Assembly (NCBI GenBank): GCA_036426205.1
Contig: CM071569.1
Location: 285,686,715-285,750,714, forward strand
Origin: Ascaphus truei
Lineage: Eukaryota; Chordata; Amphibia; Anura; Ascaphidae
Reading direction: 5' to 3'
DNA: 64,000 nucleotides
Positions 21,601 to 33,640 of the stretch are shown in pieces (within the stretch, counting starts at the first letter, position 1; every line of letters begins with the position of its first letter). The translations under genes were made by a program, and so were the position numbers. The notes beneath the pieces were generated by a model. That model made no database searches and was not told where the DNA came from. It was given only the letters and a program-made list of their open reading frames with translations.

Positions 21601-22189
21601 ATTGAGTGCAAGTCATTGGAGAACAATTATCTGCACCCAATCCCTCCTGGCCACCTCACTTGAAGGGCAACATAATACCTGCCCATTGGGCGGATATTAT
21701 TCTAATCAGGGGCTTTTTTCCTTAGCCCCCCTCCCACAAGACTGGCGTCTGAATGTTTGGCATGGACAGGAAAGCCTTTATCCCTAGGTGTTAAACACAA
21801 CACTTATCATCAAGTACCCACGTCCTGCTTTCCTTTGTGATACCATACAAAAGCAGGGTGGGGGATCCTTTGATCATGGGTTTATTGTAGACCATTTGTC
21901 TCCCCCCTGAGCATTAACATACCATCTGGGCTCTGGGTTTTTCTAACAGACCCAAAATACAATACATACTTTAATATATACACATATTAAAATAATCCGT
22001 TCTGTTGGTCTGAGTGGGCTGAATTTGCCAGGTCCTCATGCCGGAAGACCTTTGCCAAAGTGGCCAAGTTTCAGCCTTCCATGACCCCCAGAACCGGAGA
22101 TACCAAAAACAAGTTAAAATCACCTATTAACTTTAATGCAGGATTCTCCGCTATAACTAAAATAAATCTCTGCTTTTCACACTCCCATT

Positions 22190-22860
22190 GAAATCAACGG
22201 GCTCCACCGCTATAGGCTTTCAATGGAGCAACTCCGCCATTGAAGTCAATGGTAAAATTACAATTTTCACATTTGCCTACAATCCGTCTGGTTGATTGGA
22301 GAGGATTGGAAATGGCCATGCAGTCATGCCGGAACAGTGACTGCCTGCGACCAAAATCCCAACCCAATCACAGAACCGGAGATATAGTCTTACACTTTTA
22401 CCCTTTCGAAATTTGCCGTTTTAAACCCACGTGTTTTTCCCCCATTGGAATCAATGGCCGGCGCCGCCATAGGAAATGCATGGGCCTGGCGCCGCCATTG
22501 GATTCAATGGGACCTCCGCTCCCATTAGAGTCAATGGCGCGACCCTCGTGGCGAGCGCGACCCTTTACGGGGGGTCCTTCATTCCCGGTCCCGGTGGTGG
22601 TCAAGTGTGGGGGTGCCTAGAGTCTAGGGGAAAAAAGAATTTTATTTCTGGGTGCCCTAGAACCTAAGTTTCCCACGCGAATAGTATTTGAACTTGACCG
22701 GGGAGTGATCAAAGCTCTTTTTTAGACAATGTTTCCGCTCTTGCGGTCTGCGGTTTGGATGGCTGCCAACCCGTTCCTGGAGGTCGGGGTCGAGGAATCC
22801 CCATTGAAACTAATGGCACCATTGACTTACAATGGGGAACCGCCACTCCTCCTCTCGGGC
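22190..22860. repeat. Cluster of near-palindromic CCATTGAA/TCAATGG motifs
   Basis: At least eight motifs of the form CCATTGNANTCAATGG or its halves, for example CGCCATTGAAGTCAATGG (22230s), CCCATTGGAATCAATGG (22440s), GCCATTGGATTCAATGG (22493-22510) and CCCATTAGAGTCAATGG (22520s). They lie in the LTR-like region that begins at 21315. No ORF is supported. Confidence 0.7.
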
Positions 22861-22869
22861 GCCACCTGC

Positions 22870-24290
22870 AGGTCTTCTACGGAAACGGGCCCATATCGTC
22901 AGAATCTCCATAGGGTTGCATTGGGCTGCAATGGCGACCAACGGAGAGCTGCAAAATGGAGCCTGAAAAGGCAGGAAAGTGGAACAAAGGGCTATAATCA
23001 CTCCTTAACTATTAACCCCTTCCCTCCCGCATCAATCCCAGTGTATGTGTTGGTGCAAACACTGGAATGGGAACAATACATATTTAAAGGGGAATACACA
23101 TATGGGTACTGAAGCAGGGTACAAACACATTACTGGACCACAGTCCAGTTAACCCCTTGCTTCCCACGTGAGAGCAGGGGAGGTTGCAAATGGGGTGTAA
23201 CCCCTTTAATTGCGGGCCAAAGCCCCTCTCCCATGACACAGACATTTGAGTGCTTCACTACCTGGGATTTTTTCTCCTTTGTTGTTGTTAAATTGTAAAT
23301 GTCAAGGAGGAGGAGAGTAGAACTAACTCCAATTCTCCGATAGAAAGGTTACTAAACAAACTAATTATACAGCTAGTTAAATTCATTCAATAGCTTACAA
23401 TTACATATATTTTAAAAGTTAAATAAAGAATTAAGTTATACATTTCTCACTGAAGATTTTGAAAAGAATTAAAGAGGCGACTGTTGAAATGGACTGGGCA
23501 GGGTTCTCTGGAGAAGAATTATGAGAAGCATTCAGAATCCATTTTGTCTGTCATGTCGTGTCTCAGTATCCTCTCAGTATCCATTTCTGTGTGAAAGGAT
23601 GTGTTTGTTTGTAAGGATGAGTTTCGCTGACAGTAGATTTCCAAGGTTGTGTCTGTGGCTCAACACCCAGAAGTATAGTGATAAGATGCACTGTACCCTG
23701 TTGTGTACAGAATTATAGTAATAAGATGTACCCTGACATACGTTGTTGCTGTTCAGAGCTGTTTTGTATCAGTTTTACTAGCTTTTTGGGACCTTGAAAA
23801 TGATAAACTTAGTATTGGGAGAGGCCCGCATGATCACCGAATGTATGCGTCACTTCTGTCACTTGAGACCAGGCAGTTAACACTTGGTTACCAGGATCAT
23901 TCATTGAGAAAAACAGGTAAGTTAAATCAATTGTAATTTATTCGCATAAATAGGCACACACAGAATGGAACACAAAATGCAGACGAAAAACACACTTACT
24001 GTGTGTCTGGGGTTTGAAAATTAGACTGTTCTAAGTTTTACCTGAGTTTTACCCTGACAGGTACTTAGCCCAGAATCTTCCGGTTCCCAAATCGGCGTGA
24101 AGTTTCACACACTCCTGCTACGTTCCTTTCTAAGAACTTGGACTTTTTCTTGGCTGGGTGTTAGTACCAAACTCCTGCGACTAAAATTGGCTTGCAATCC
24201 AAGCCGCGACCGCTACGTTCTATTTTGAGAACCTGGACCCAAAAATACCGGACTTAGGGCTATGCACTAAGCACAGGAAAAAATATATAA
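22870..24290. other. Unassigned DNA with LTR-like block near 23900-24050
   Basis: The block CAATTGTAATTTATT with later CACACTTACTG resembles blocks at 21390, 29330 and 63190, suggesting a further LTR of the same broad group. Nothing else recognised. Confidence 0.4.
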
Positions 24291-24780
24291 TGCCCGGCTG
24301 GGTGCCCCTGAGCCAGATTCGGAATGGTAGAGTGTCAGCTCTGCAAACCAGCAAGGGTGGTAATACTGCAAATGTATTCAAACCTTGAGTCATAGTGGGT
24401 GAATGTAAAGTGTCAGCTTTGCAGCCCACTAATGGCTGCAACCCTGTAATTGTGTTAGAACGGTCTGTATGTGTCCCGCTAGGTGTAAGGGGACAACATG
24501 TATAAGTCATGTAACAGAGTTCCCGTCAGTCATATGGTGTAAATGTGAAGTGTCAGCTCTGCAGCTCACTGCTGGCTGCAAGCCTGTAAATGTGTTAGAA
24601 TTGTCTGTGTGTGTCCCGCTAAGCATAAGAGAACTACATCATTATGCTGAGTAACATTGTATCAGTTATGTATCATGTGCGCGCATTGCAATAGTGTTTC
24701 ACTGCCAACCGCAAGAAAGGAGAAAGGTTTTAAAAACCAGCAGTCTTGCGCGTAGCATAGTATAAGCAGCAAGCTAACTT
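24290..24780. repeat. Dispersed repeat with internal tandem units, also at 60590-60890
   Basis: About three copies of a 110-120 bp unit containing AAGTGTCAGCTCTGCAGC, GGCTGCAA and TGTCCCGCTAGG. The single copy at 60590 shares the same lead (GGCTGGGT-CCCCTGAG) and the same exit (GTTTCACTG-CAACCGCA). Confidence 0.75.
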
Positions 24781-24789
24781 TGGATAGGA

Positions 24790-25960
24790 ATGTCCCAGCG
24801 CTCTGATTTTTGCTTTGCATACTGCTAGTAGGTAATCATTGAACCGATTATGTTTTCTGTATTAGAAACTTTCATATGAAGTAATGAATGAAAGTCCCCC
24901 TCATTTTGGTGTATTATTATTATAACGGTAAGGGGATTTTCCTTCAGGCGTCCAGAACAGGAGATAACACTTAAAGTGTGAGTACTATGCTTTATAATGC
25001 ATGGCAGGAAATCCAGGGAGTAAGCAATGCATCATTTAGAATCAGGCTTCTAAAGCACCCTGCTGATTTGGTTCCCCAGTGTCTGGAGACAGGCCATAGT
25101 TCAAAGAAACTGACACTGTCAAGTGTTGAGTGGGTTAGGGGGAGAGGTAAATAGATTTCCCTGACATATATCCAGGTGTCAGGGGAAAGGCAGACAACAT
25201 GCCACCAGGGAAGTGGGCTTGGCTAGGTATGCTAAGCAGCTTAAGGGCAAATTTTGCACATGCTCGCAACATAACTTGAAGCCTATGCCAGGTTCCCTGA
25301 AGCATGGGCAAACCTTGCCAATAGGTGGGATGTTTTGTTCCCACGCCGCAATTTGTTGCACAGTGTAAAGATAGGACTTGTGAGGTTTCAAAAGGCTGAG
25401 CAGCCAGTCAGGAGGTAAATTCAACATGTTGTAAAACGATTAATCTGAGATTCCATCTAAGATATTTCCTGTAACCAGATTTAACATCGTAACTAAGTGT
25501 ATTTTCATATTATTCTGTAAATTAAACTGTGTATGTTCATTATGTGAATAAATTACAATTTATTTTATCTCACGTTTTGCTCAAAGGATCTGGGTATTTT
25601 TGTGTTAAAAGCATTGGTCTCCCGTTACACCTAGGGACCCCTTAAAGTTACTGGGACCCTTTGCATCCCTATGCCCCATTTACCTTTCTGGGCTGGGCTG
25701 AAGCAGGGAACTCTAGCGGTGAGTCGCGCAAACTTTTTCAAGGAGAGATATTGCCAGGACAATGTGCCTATATGTATCCGGGAATCAAGCATGATTCCCG
25801 GGTACATTTTTGGGGTATCCTTCAACTCTGGACCCTGACTACTTAGACACATTCTGACCACACTTTCTCCACAAACCCGCCCTTGAAACCCATACCCTAG
25901 CAATCCCTGCTTGCTGGCATCCCTGGAGAGGCAAAAACATTTTTTACAAAATGTATTGTC
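24790..25960. other. Unassigned DNA
   Basis: No recognisable coding sequence, RNA or repeat. Short ORFs have no family features. Confidence 0.5.
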
Positions 25961-25962
25961 GC

Positions 25963-26917
25963 TGTAACAGGGTGAATAAACGTCACCAGCCCTATGGCTG
26001 GCAGACCTATGTTTAGGTCTGCAGTGCAGCAGTGACCGGGTTAACATTCAGCTGGGAGGGTCTTGTTAATTAATATAAGGGAATTGTGCGCGCTGTCCCT
26101 CTAATTGCTCTCCCTCGACTTCCAAGTCTTCCCTGCTGCTCCTAGTCTCCTGTGATCAGCGGGGCACACTCAGCACATCAAACACAAAAATAGGAGCGCA
26201 TGGAAAGAAACAAAAAGACTGAATTAAGTACATAAATCTTATATAATAAAATATCAAAATGAAGGCCAAAAGACATTACATTTGGACTAAGATCACATAG
26301 ATCAATAGGCCCGTGACACACACTGAGGATAGGGTACTGACACCCAAAAAAACTAACGATAGGAGTGATTCCCTAGTTGGTAAACAAGAGAGAGAGAGTC
26401 CAAGACTACAAAGATGGTAAAACACAGACCTGCAGGTGACGTCATACGCAGCGACGTTATGTCTGTGACGACGGACTTCCGTGCTGCAGCCTAGAGACAC
26501 CACGAGGATGCCGTTAGGAGGATAGTGAGTCTCAAGGTCTTTTCATTTCTTTCCATGTGCTCCTATTTTTTTGTTTGATGGTCTTTTGAATTAGTCTGGT
26601 CCCAGCTGCCTCATCAAGGAGCTTTAAAAACCCCAGGCTGCACGCACATGCAGCCTATCTGACCCAGTGAGATATACTGTAATGCTGAGGGAGAACTACT
26701 GCTATAAGGTCTGTCTCCACTATACTGTTTTTGCTATACTGATACTCTGGACTCTGAACAGCCCTTGTTGGGAAAAGGGCAAAGCCCTGCTCAGTACTTA
26801 TTTTCTGTTTGTTGCATATGCTGAAAAGAAGCTGTTTTATTTTTTTATGCAATATATTTGAGGCTCAATAAATAAGCCATATCAGAAACCATGTGTGGTT
26901 GCATGTACCCTACAACA
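25963..26917 (+). repeat. 5' LTR of a SCAN-type (Gmr1-like) Gypsy element
   Basis: Starts TGTAACAGGG and ends CCTACAACA, with AATAAA (26867) before the end. It is followed by TGGTGTTAGAAGTGGGAT (26920-26937), a typical primer-binding site, and then gag. About 955 bp, of which 405 bp is a later foldback insertion. Confidence 0.65.
26176..26580. mobile_element. Foldback or MITE-like element, about 45-bp terminal inverted repeats
   Basis: The left end CATCAAACACAAAAATAGG (from 26176) is the inverse complement of the right end (to 26580), with the match extending through GCATGGAAAGAAA for about 45 bases. It lies within the LTR. No clear target duplication and no ORF, so the superfamily is unknown. 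Confidence 0.65.
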
Positions 26918-26918
26918 T

Positions 26919-28250
26919 ATGGTGTTAGAAGTGGGATACTGAGAGGACCCTGCATTTGAAGGGCCACACATACATTAAAAAAAAAAAAGGAACATTTTTT
27001 AAAGGAGTTTCTGTGCGAGCAGGCCAAACAGCAAGGACTGTTAATGCAGGAGCAGGCCAAACAACAGGCAGAGCGAGATGAAAGACAAGCAATACAAAAC
27101 CAGCTACTTTTGCAGCAGCAAACCCAGCTCCTTATCCGGCAACAGGCAGCACAGGATGAGCAGATGACTAGGCTGCTGGCCCAATCTCATGGGTCTGCCG
27201 GTCCAGAACTTTCAGGCTGCTGGTCCAATCTCATGTGTCTGCCAGTCCAGATTTTTTGAACAAACTCCCGGTCCTCCTGAGGAAAATGGCTCCGAATGAG
27301 GATCCAGAGCCTTTTCTACTGACATTTGAAAGGATTGCCTAAGCCCAGGGCTGGTCTTCAGATCGCTGGGCAACCGCTTTGGCCCCGCTCCTCATAGGAG
27401 AAACCCAGGCCTTATATCAGGGCCTACCAGCGGATCAGGCAATGGACTACAAACAAGTAAAAGCCGCCATACTGAATTGCTTAGGTCTGACCCCAGAGAC
27501 CTACCGGCAGCAGTTGCGGAACCTGAAGTACACCTCTAATATGAGACCTCGGGTCCTAGCTCAGCGGTTATTGGACCTGTGTAGTCGCTGGATACAACCC
27601 GAGCAGCACACTAAGGAGGCGATTCTTTAACAAGTTGTTTTGGAACAATTCCTTCAAGTGATAACCCCTCCCGCACGCTATTGGGTAAAACACCATGCTG
27701 CTAAAACCCTAGCTTGGCTGTCCGGCCCTTTGAGAACTTCCTTGGGGCCGAGGATCAGGAGAGTGTCCTGGGCCCGACGGATCCGACTCCACCGACACTT
27801 GCGGACTTGTGGAGATCGGACCAACGGGGAAACTACGGCCCACACACACGCAATCGCCAAGTCCCACGGAAGGAGCAGTCGTTTTAGCAAGGGAGAGGTC
27901 CAAACGCCGGTCCCCACCGAGACCCACATCTACTTATGTCAGCTCATTGCCAAATGAGAGGAACTTCAGAGGACCACACGCAGGACCCATCTGATACCTG
28001 GCCTCCATTATCCGGTCCAGATGAACTGTATCCGCATCAACCTACGGTGAGGGAGCCCTCTCCATGTTCTACCTGCGGGAAACAAGGCCACCATCATATG
28101 GAATGTCCAAGGATGGATTGTACCTTCAACAGGACAGTCTCCTCGTCCTTCCCCAGAGAAAGCCCAGATTTTCGCAGCCACCTCATAGGTCTGAGGTTTG
28201 TGGTCAAAGACCCATGCCCTCACATCCGAGGGGAGCTGCTACAGTAGTTG
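26919..28250 (+). pseudogene. gag: Gypsy gag with SCAN-like segment and zinc knuckle
   Basis: After a Gln-rich coiled region (27016-27259; EQAKQQAERDERQAIQ) comes a capsid part with GETQALYQGLPADQAMDY, KAAILNCLGLTPETYRQQL and, after one in-frame TAA at 27628-27630, VVLEQFLQV. LTPETYRQ and VLEQFL are hallmarks of SCAN domains, which are known to derive from the gag of Gmr1-like Gypsy elements. A knuckle CSTCGKQGHHHMECP follows near 28060-28110. Frame changes around 27260-27380 and 27700-28000 break the gene. No pol was found downstream, so the element is truncated at about 28250. Confidence 0.8.
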
Positions 28251-28439
28251 CTCTTGAAAGATCAAGTCCAGTAGGTTATGGATTTTTGTAACCCCATTCT
28301 CCTCCACACACTGAGTCCCGTGTAAGGCCATACGACCGGCATAGTCAGCAAATGACTCCCGCGGGATTACCCCCCGTCCGGAACTTGCCCCTGTATGCTT
28401 CTGGGGTCAGGGTGTACTGAGTCAGCAGCCTACTCTTAC

Positions 28440-29089
28440 AAGACCGTAGTCATCGGCATCCACGCCCAGAATACCCTGCGCTTGAATTTTCCAGATAACA
28501 GTGGTCGCAGTCTGACCACCCAGTCCCTCCTTGGAATTCGGAATCGGGAAAACTGTGTCTCAAAGTAATTGAGGAATGCATCAATGTCATCTGTGCCATC
28601 CACAAACTTGCTGAAGCTGTGGTGATCCACCAGAGGAAGCTCCTGTTCCCCGTTTACAAGGTGAGAGTGGTGGGCTTTTCCGAGCACTACTGCCAGCAGC
28701 TGTACACGCTCTGCTGTGCTATCCCCCTCTCCCCATGCAGCAAGAACTGCAGTGAGAACATGGACGGTAAGTCCGGCAGCCACAGCGGCTACCCCTTCCG
28801 CACTCCCTGGCGCCAAGCCCCCCACATCCAGGTTGTCACCGGCACTCTCCTCATGTCCTTGCAGCCTCGGAGCTGGAGGGACCTCCTGCACTCTGGGCTG
28901 AATAGCGTCTGCTGCCACAGCAGCTCCAGGGGAATGCCCTTATGGTGGGCCCATCCTGGCCTCATGAAGCTCCAAATCCTCCTCCAGCTGTACCTTTGAC
29001 CGCCCATCTGTCGTTAAGCCATAGCCAGCACATCTCTCCATGATCTTCGCCCGGTCCCAGGATCGGAACCTTCCTGAACGGTTACTCAT
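28440..29089 (-). pseudogene. gag: Second Gypsy gag fragment, minus strand
   Basis: Starts at Met 29089 (MSNRSGRFRSWDRAKIMERC) with a short SAP-like N-terminus (CAGYGLTTDG, then a Leu-Glu-rich helix). Later, in another frame, it contains VDGTDDIDAFLNYFETQFSR and WVVRLRPLLSGK, the usual start of a Gypsy capsid. Frame changes break it. About 165 bases upstream on the same strand is TGGTGGCAGCGTGTGGGATA, a typical primer-binding site, so an LTR should end near 29270. It is a different Gypsy lineage from the plus-strand one next to it. Confidence 0.72.
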
Positions 29090-29242
29090 GTTGCTATCAA
29101 GGTATGGGTAAAGGGACAGTGAAATATCTCGTGCTCTTTAGAAGTGTGTGTAAGTTGCCACTTGTCTGGGGAGCTCGCAAGCCACGAGATCCCCCACTAT
29201 AAAACAAAATCCCGCAGGAGACTATAGCATAGCTTCAATCAG

Positions 29243-29265
29243 TATCCCACACGCTGCCACCAGTT
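29243..29265 (-). promoter_or_regulatory. Primer-binding site of the minus-strand Gypsy fragment
   Basis: Minus strand TGGTGGCAGCGTGTGGGATA starts TGG and is of a form common in vertebrate Gypsy elements; it sits between the presumed LTR (29270 upward) and the gag Met at 29089. Confidence 0.55.
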
Positions 29266-29269
29266 AATA

Positions 29270-30590
29270 TAAACCTGACACAGTGGACCAGTACAGTACT
29301 TATTAACACTTTTATATTTTTGGGATTCTCGATTAAACTCAACAAGGTGGGCAAAATAAATTGTAATTTAGTTCCTTGATAGACAAACACATGAAAACCT
29401 CAGAATACACTTAATACAACACTTACTGGGATGGGGAAACAAAATAAATTGTCCTTTGAACGAAAGCGCAAAATATGCAGTCTCTGATTTAAAGTCCGTT
29501 TGCAAGTTGCCGATCTAATATCTCCGCCAAATGAAGGAATTTTGTTCTTGTTCGTTAGAATTAGTTCGGGAGTCACCGGGGCTAACAAATTCCTGAATTA
29601 AGGGTAAAGCCTTTGTTACAATGTTGTTAAGCGCTTGCGTCCGGGAACCGCTACTGCTGTACTTGAACAGAATCCTGTGCAAAGTTTGGATATGTCATGA
29701 ATCACCCGGAGGATAGCTCGGCGGGCAGGTTTATAGGGCACACAGACCTATCTCTAACATGCATGCCCAATCTCTCCGTGGGAACATTTATCCCACCAAT
29801 CCCCGATTTGCCCGAAGTTTGCAGATCGGGCAAAAAGAGGTTTCCGGTTTGTAAAGCGCATGTGTCAGCCTGACACCTATGTGGTTTAACATACCGGGGG
29901 TCCACCCCCAGCTTGGCGACCCTCAGTCTAGGGTTTGGTCCCAAGGTGTCAATGGCTCAAGCTGAGTGCCGGGATCTGGCCCTCAGCAACTTCCCGGCCA
30001 TTTTCACACTTGGATACTCTGAGGTTTTTCAACCCTGCACTTCACTAGACTCAGAGTCTCCCACTTAGCAGGGGTTCTTTGAAGTGTAGGGATTAAAATA
30101 CCCTCAGCTCATTCACCCTTAGCATATTAATATTAAAGATTTTTCACAGGCTTGCAGAAAAAGTTTCTCCTTGACTGTACATTTTAAACTCACAGTATAT
30201 GACAGTTTATTAAAACAATATGTTCTGCTTATGCCACTGTAATAAATTTGATATGTTGATGCATGGTTTCTTTACTTGGACTTGCACTCCAAAAATGAAA
30301 GTGCTAGCTGTGAAAGGTTGCGCCCATAGGAAACAAAAGTCAGGAAGTCAGACAGGGACACGTAGACAGGTATTAATTGGTAAACCAGGACAGGTTAATT
30401 CCACTGACAGTTTATGCTTTAGAACCAGATCACACATAGAAATAAGATAAACGGCTAACAGATAGATCTGGTTTAGAGTACATTGCAGGGTTACTTTAAG
30501 CTCACCAGGTGGATTTTCATGTATCAGCTCTTCAAGGAGGCAGGAGCAGCAGAATCTGGAGAGAATAGAGTTTTGCAGAGCAGCTGCAGT
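29270..30590 (-). other. Probable LTR of the minus-strand Gypsy fragment, then unassigned DNA
   Basis: Position next to the primer-binding site implies an LTR. Blocks near 29360-29450 (AAATTGTAATTTAGTTCC, CACTTACTGGGATGGGG) resemble those at 21400, 23930 and 63190. No ORF recognised. Confidence 0.45.
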
Positions 30591-30599
30591 GAGGTACAA

Positions 30600-30852
30600 C
30601 CTTCTCTAACTCCTTCTCCAACTCCTTCTCCAACTCCTTCTCCAACTCCTGATCTGCCAACTCCTTCTCCAATTCCTTCTCCAACTCCTTCTCCAACTCC
30701 TTCTCCTGATCTGCCAACTCCTTCTCCTGATCTGCCAACTCCTTCTCCTGATCTGCCAACTCCTGATCTGCCAACTCCTGATCTGCCAACTCCTGATCTG
30801 CCAACTCCTGATCTGCCAACTCCTGATCTGCCAACTCCTGATCTGCCAACTG
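30600..30852. repeat. Compound minisatellite, 12-bp and 15-bp units
   Basis: Copies of CTCCTTCTCCAA alternate with CTCCTGATCTGCCAA, ending in six pure 15-base units. Both units are multiples of three, so Pro-Thr-rich (plus) and Glu-Leu-rich (minus) frames stay open. The plus frame 30483-30890 has a Met and a stop but no domain outside the repeat; I do not call it a gene. Confidence 0.93.
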
Positions 30853-30889
30853 ATCCCTCTTTAAATAGCATCAGACACCTGGTTCATTA

Positions 30890-31980
30890 GGACCAAACCA
30901 AGTTAAGCCAAACAGAGGGGAAACATTTCCTAAACATACACAAATAGAAAACATAATAAACTTGGTGTCACATATACAATTTGCTACAGCAAAAACAAAA
31001 GTAAATACCATTCCCACGGTTATTACTCTTGCACAATAAAAAGTTTATTGAAATTGAATATCACTTAATTTAAACCCCATACAATGGTATAATCCACCAT
31101 GTAAGGTATTGCAGGAAGGAAACACCCTTTTCTTTTCACAGTCTGCACAAGTAACATCACATACCCACACCACCGTGATATAGTTCAGGTAAGGATTTGT
31201 CTATATTTATTATACCTGGCCATTAAGAATTAACTCCCTTCATTCCATCTAGAACTGCCTGCATGTGTACAATATGTTAAAACTGTGCAGCAAATTAACC
31301 ACTCCTGCCTTCATGTGACTGCCTTCAGGACACCACATGAAAGGTTAGTAAAGTTTAGGGTATAAGAGAGAACAGATAGCTGGGCCCAGCAAAAAGAAAC
31401 CAGTGAAGACAGGAACGTGGTGCACTGCTTGCAAGAAAACTAATATGCATTTACTTTACACAGAATGTACACGCAGCCCTGTCACACTAGCTCTGTTCGT
31501 TCGCAAGTTAGCCCGCTTAATTGAAAGGCTCTCTTGTGGGATTCTAAGTTCACCTAGTTCTGACGTCAATTGACCGACTTCCCACGGCAACAGACTTTCC
31601 CCCTTTCAAGTTACGCGAGATAACAAGGCACGGATACATTCTGTCGGGAAACCACTTCAGACCTAACCGCAAAGCACTTATTCAATTGAGCAAAGCACTT
31701 ATTCAATTGACCTTGCGGTTACGAAGTCGAGTGCTTGAAAATGGAGACCTATCCTTCAAAGCAGACCTCCCGTATACAGCCACGCTTCTTCAATCAGCGC
31801 TTGCTTCAGCGCTCACAACGCCATCTTGTGCCTGAAAACCTAATAGCACAGTTTGAATGCAATCCTATTTCTGCAGGCAGGGAACAGGTTGTAAAATGGG
31901 AATTAGAAGGCTGGGACAGGGGCAAATACATGCATATACTTTAACCCCTTCACTCCCAATGCGAGTTGGGGTTAATCAGC
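30890..31980. other. Unassigned DNA with a small palindromic tandem repeat
   Basis: At 31668-31727 the 21-base unit GCAAAGCACTTATTCAATTGA occurs twice, enclosed by TAACCGCAA and TTGCGGTTA as inverted arms. Otherwise nothing recognised. Confidence 0.6.
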
Positions 31981-31989
31981 CGGGTAGAA

Positions 31990-32765
31990 TACCTTTATTA
32001 ATGGCCTGATTAACCCCTCTATCGCCACACCCTCGTCTCTCCTGTCTTGACGACTGTAACCTCCTTCTGTCTGGCCTTCCTGCCTCTCACCTGTCTCCCC
32101 TTCAATCTATCCTAAACACTGCTGCCAGAGTAACTCTAATCCTTCCTAAATCTGTCTCCGCGTCTCCCCTGCTGAAATCCCTCTCCTGGCTTCCTATCAA
32201 ATCCCGCATCTCACACTCAATTCTCCTCCTCACTTTTAAAGCTTTACACTCTTCTGCTCCTCCTTACACCTCAGCCCTAATTTCTCACTATACATCATAC
32301 CAACTCTTGCGTTCTGCTCAAGGATGTCTTCTCTCTACCCTTTTGTATCTAAAGCCCTCTCCCACCTTAAACCTTTCTCACTGACTGCCCCAAACCTCTG
32401 GAATGTCTTTCCCCTCATCTATCCACCTTTAAGACCACCTAAAAACACACGTGCTTAAGGAAGCTTATGAGTAGCTTCATGGCTGATCATTTACACCTCA
32501 TACATTAACCTTGGCCCCCTGCAGACACACTTACCAGAATGCCCTCCTACTGTCTCTGTACGTTCTTCCTACCAACAAATTAGATTGTAAGCTCATCGGA
32601 GCAGGGACTCCTTTTCCTAAATGTTACTTTTATGTCTGAAGCACTTCTCCTCTTTATGTGTTACATATATTATTTATATTATTGCCACGTATATTACAGC
32701 TGTGAAGCGATATGTACATTAATGGCGCTATATAAATAAAGACATACTGTACATACATACATACA
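31990..32765 (+). mobile_element. L2-like LINE 3' fragment, copy 1
   Basis: Translated plus-strand pieces show DYCNLLLSGLPASHLSPLQ, TAARVTLILPKS and PLLKSLSWLPIKSRI, the RT C-terminal region common to L2-group LINEs. A 3' region follows, ending GGCGCTATATAAATAAAGAC and a CATA microsatellite. Deletions and stops are present. Confidence 0.8.
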
Positions 32766-33149
32766 CACACACTTTGTTTACCGGTATCCTATTGATCATT
32801 TAGCAACCACTGTGGTAGGTGTGCTAAGTAGTCATAATAACATCAGATGTACTAATCCAGATCAATAATGCACATATGCGCTGGTGCACTGCCCCATTAT
32901 ATTCTGGTTATGGCGACAGTACCTGTGAATGGAGAGAATGAATAGTGTGGGCTATGAAGAATGTGCCCCTAGTGCATCTTCAGAGTAGTCTGGTGGAGTT
33001 GGGTACCACAGACACACGTTATGCTGATGGATATCTAGGAATGTGCTGCTATACACATCCTTGCAATGCAGGAGTGACCAGTGACCATAATTGAAAGAAG
33101 AAAGAATGAAGCCCTTGTTTAACCCTATAGGAGCCAGTGTCTCTAGATT

Positions 33150-33640
33150 CTAGATCTGGCCCGATTCCTTGCGTTCTTCTCAAGGATGTCTTCTTTCTAC
33201 CCCCTTTGTATCTAAAACCTTCTCCCGCCTTAAACCTTTCTCACTGACTGCCCCGCACCTCTGGAATGCCCTTCACCTCAAAACACGACTAGCACCCTCT
33301 CTATCCACCTTTAAGACCCACCTTAAGACACACTTGCTTAAAGAAGCATTTGAATAGTACTGTGGATATTCTGAACACATGATGTATAAAGCTTGGCCCC
33401 CTGCAGATGCACTTACCAGAACTTCCTCCTACTGTCTCTGTACGTTCTCCCTACCTACCAAATAGATTGTAAGCTCCTCGGAGCAGGGACTCCTCTTCCT
33501 TAATGTTACTTTTATGTCTGAAGCACTTATTCCCATGACCTGTTATTTATATTATCTGTTATTTATTTGATTACCACATGTATTACTATTGTGAAGCGCT
33601 ATGTACATTAATGGCGCTATATAAATAAAGACATACAATA
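33150..33640 (+). mobile_element. L2-like LINE 3' fragment, copy 2
   Basis: Matches copy 1 from CTTGCGTTCT-CTCAAGGATGTC onward: PHLWNALHLKTRLAPSLSTF with THLLKEAFE, then the same tail GGCGCTATATAAATAAAGAC. Between the copies (32770-33150) is unassigned DNA. Confidence 0.8.

Noticed and set aside
28619..28999. 126-codon plus-strand ORF
   Set aside because: It is the antisense shadow of the minus-strand Gypsy gag fragment, which has recognisable gag motifs.
30483..30890. 135-codon plus-strand ORF rich in Pro-Thr-Ser, with Met and stop
   Set aside because: The body is a 12/15-bp minisatellite whose unit is a multiple of three, and both strands stay open. The 40 residues before the repeat show no domain or signal peptide.
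32580..33640. tRNA-derived SINE with A/B boxes next to the GCGCTATATAAATAAA tails
   Set aside because: The upstream part translates as LINE RT C-terminus, so these are L2-like LINE 3' ends; no convincing A and B box pair was seen.
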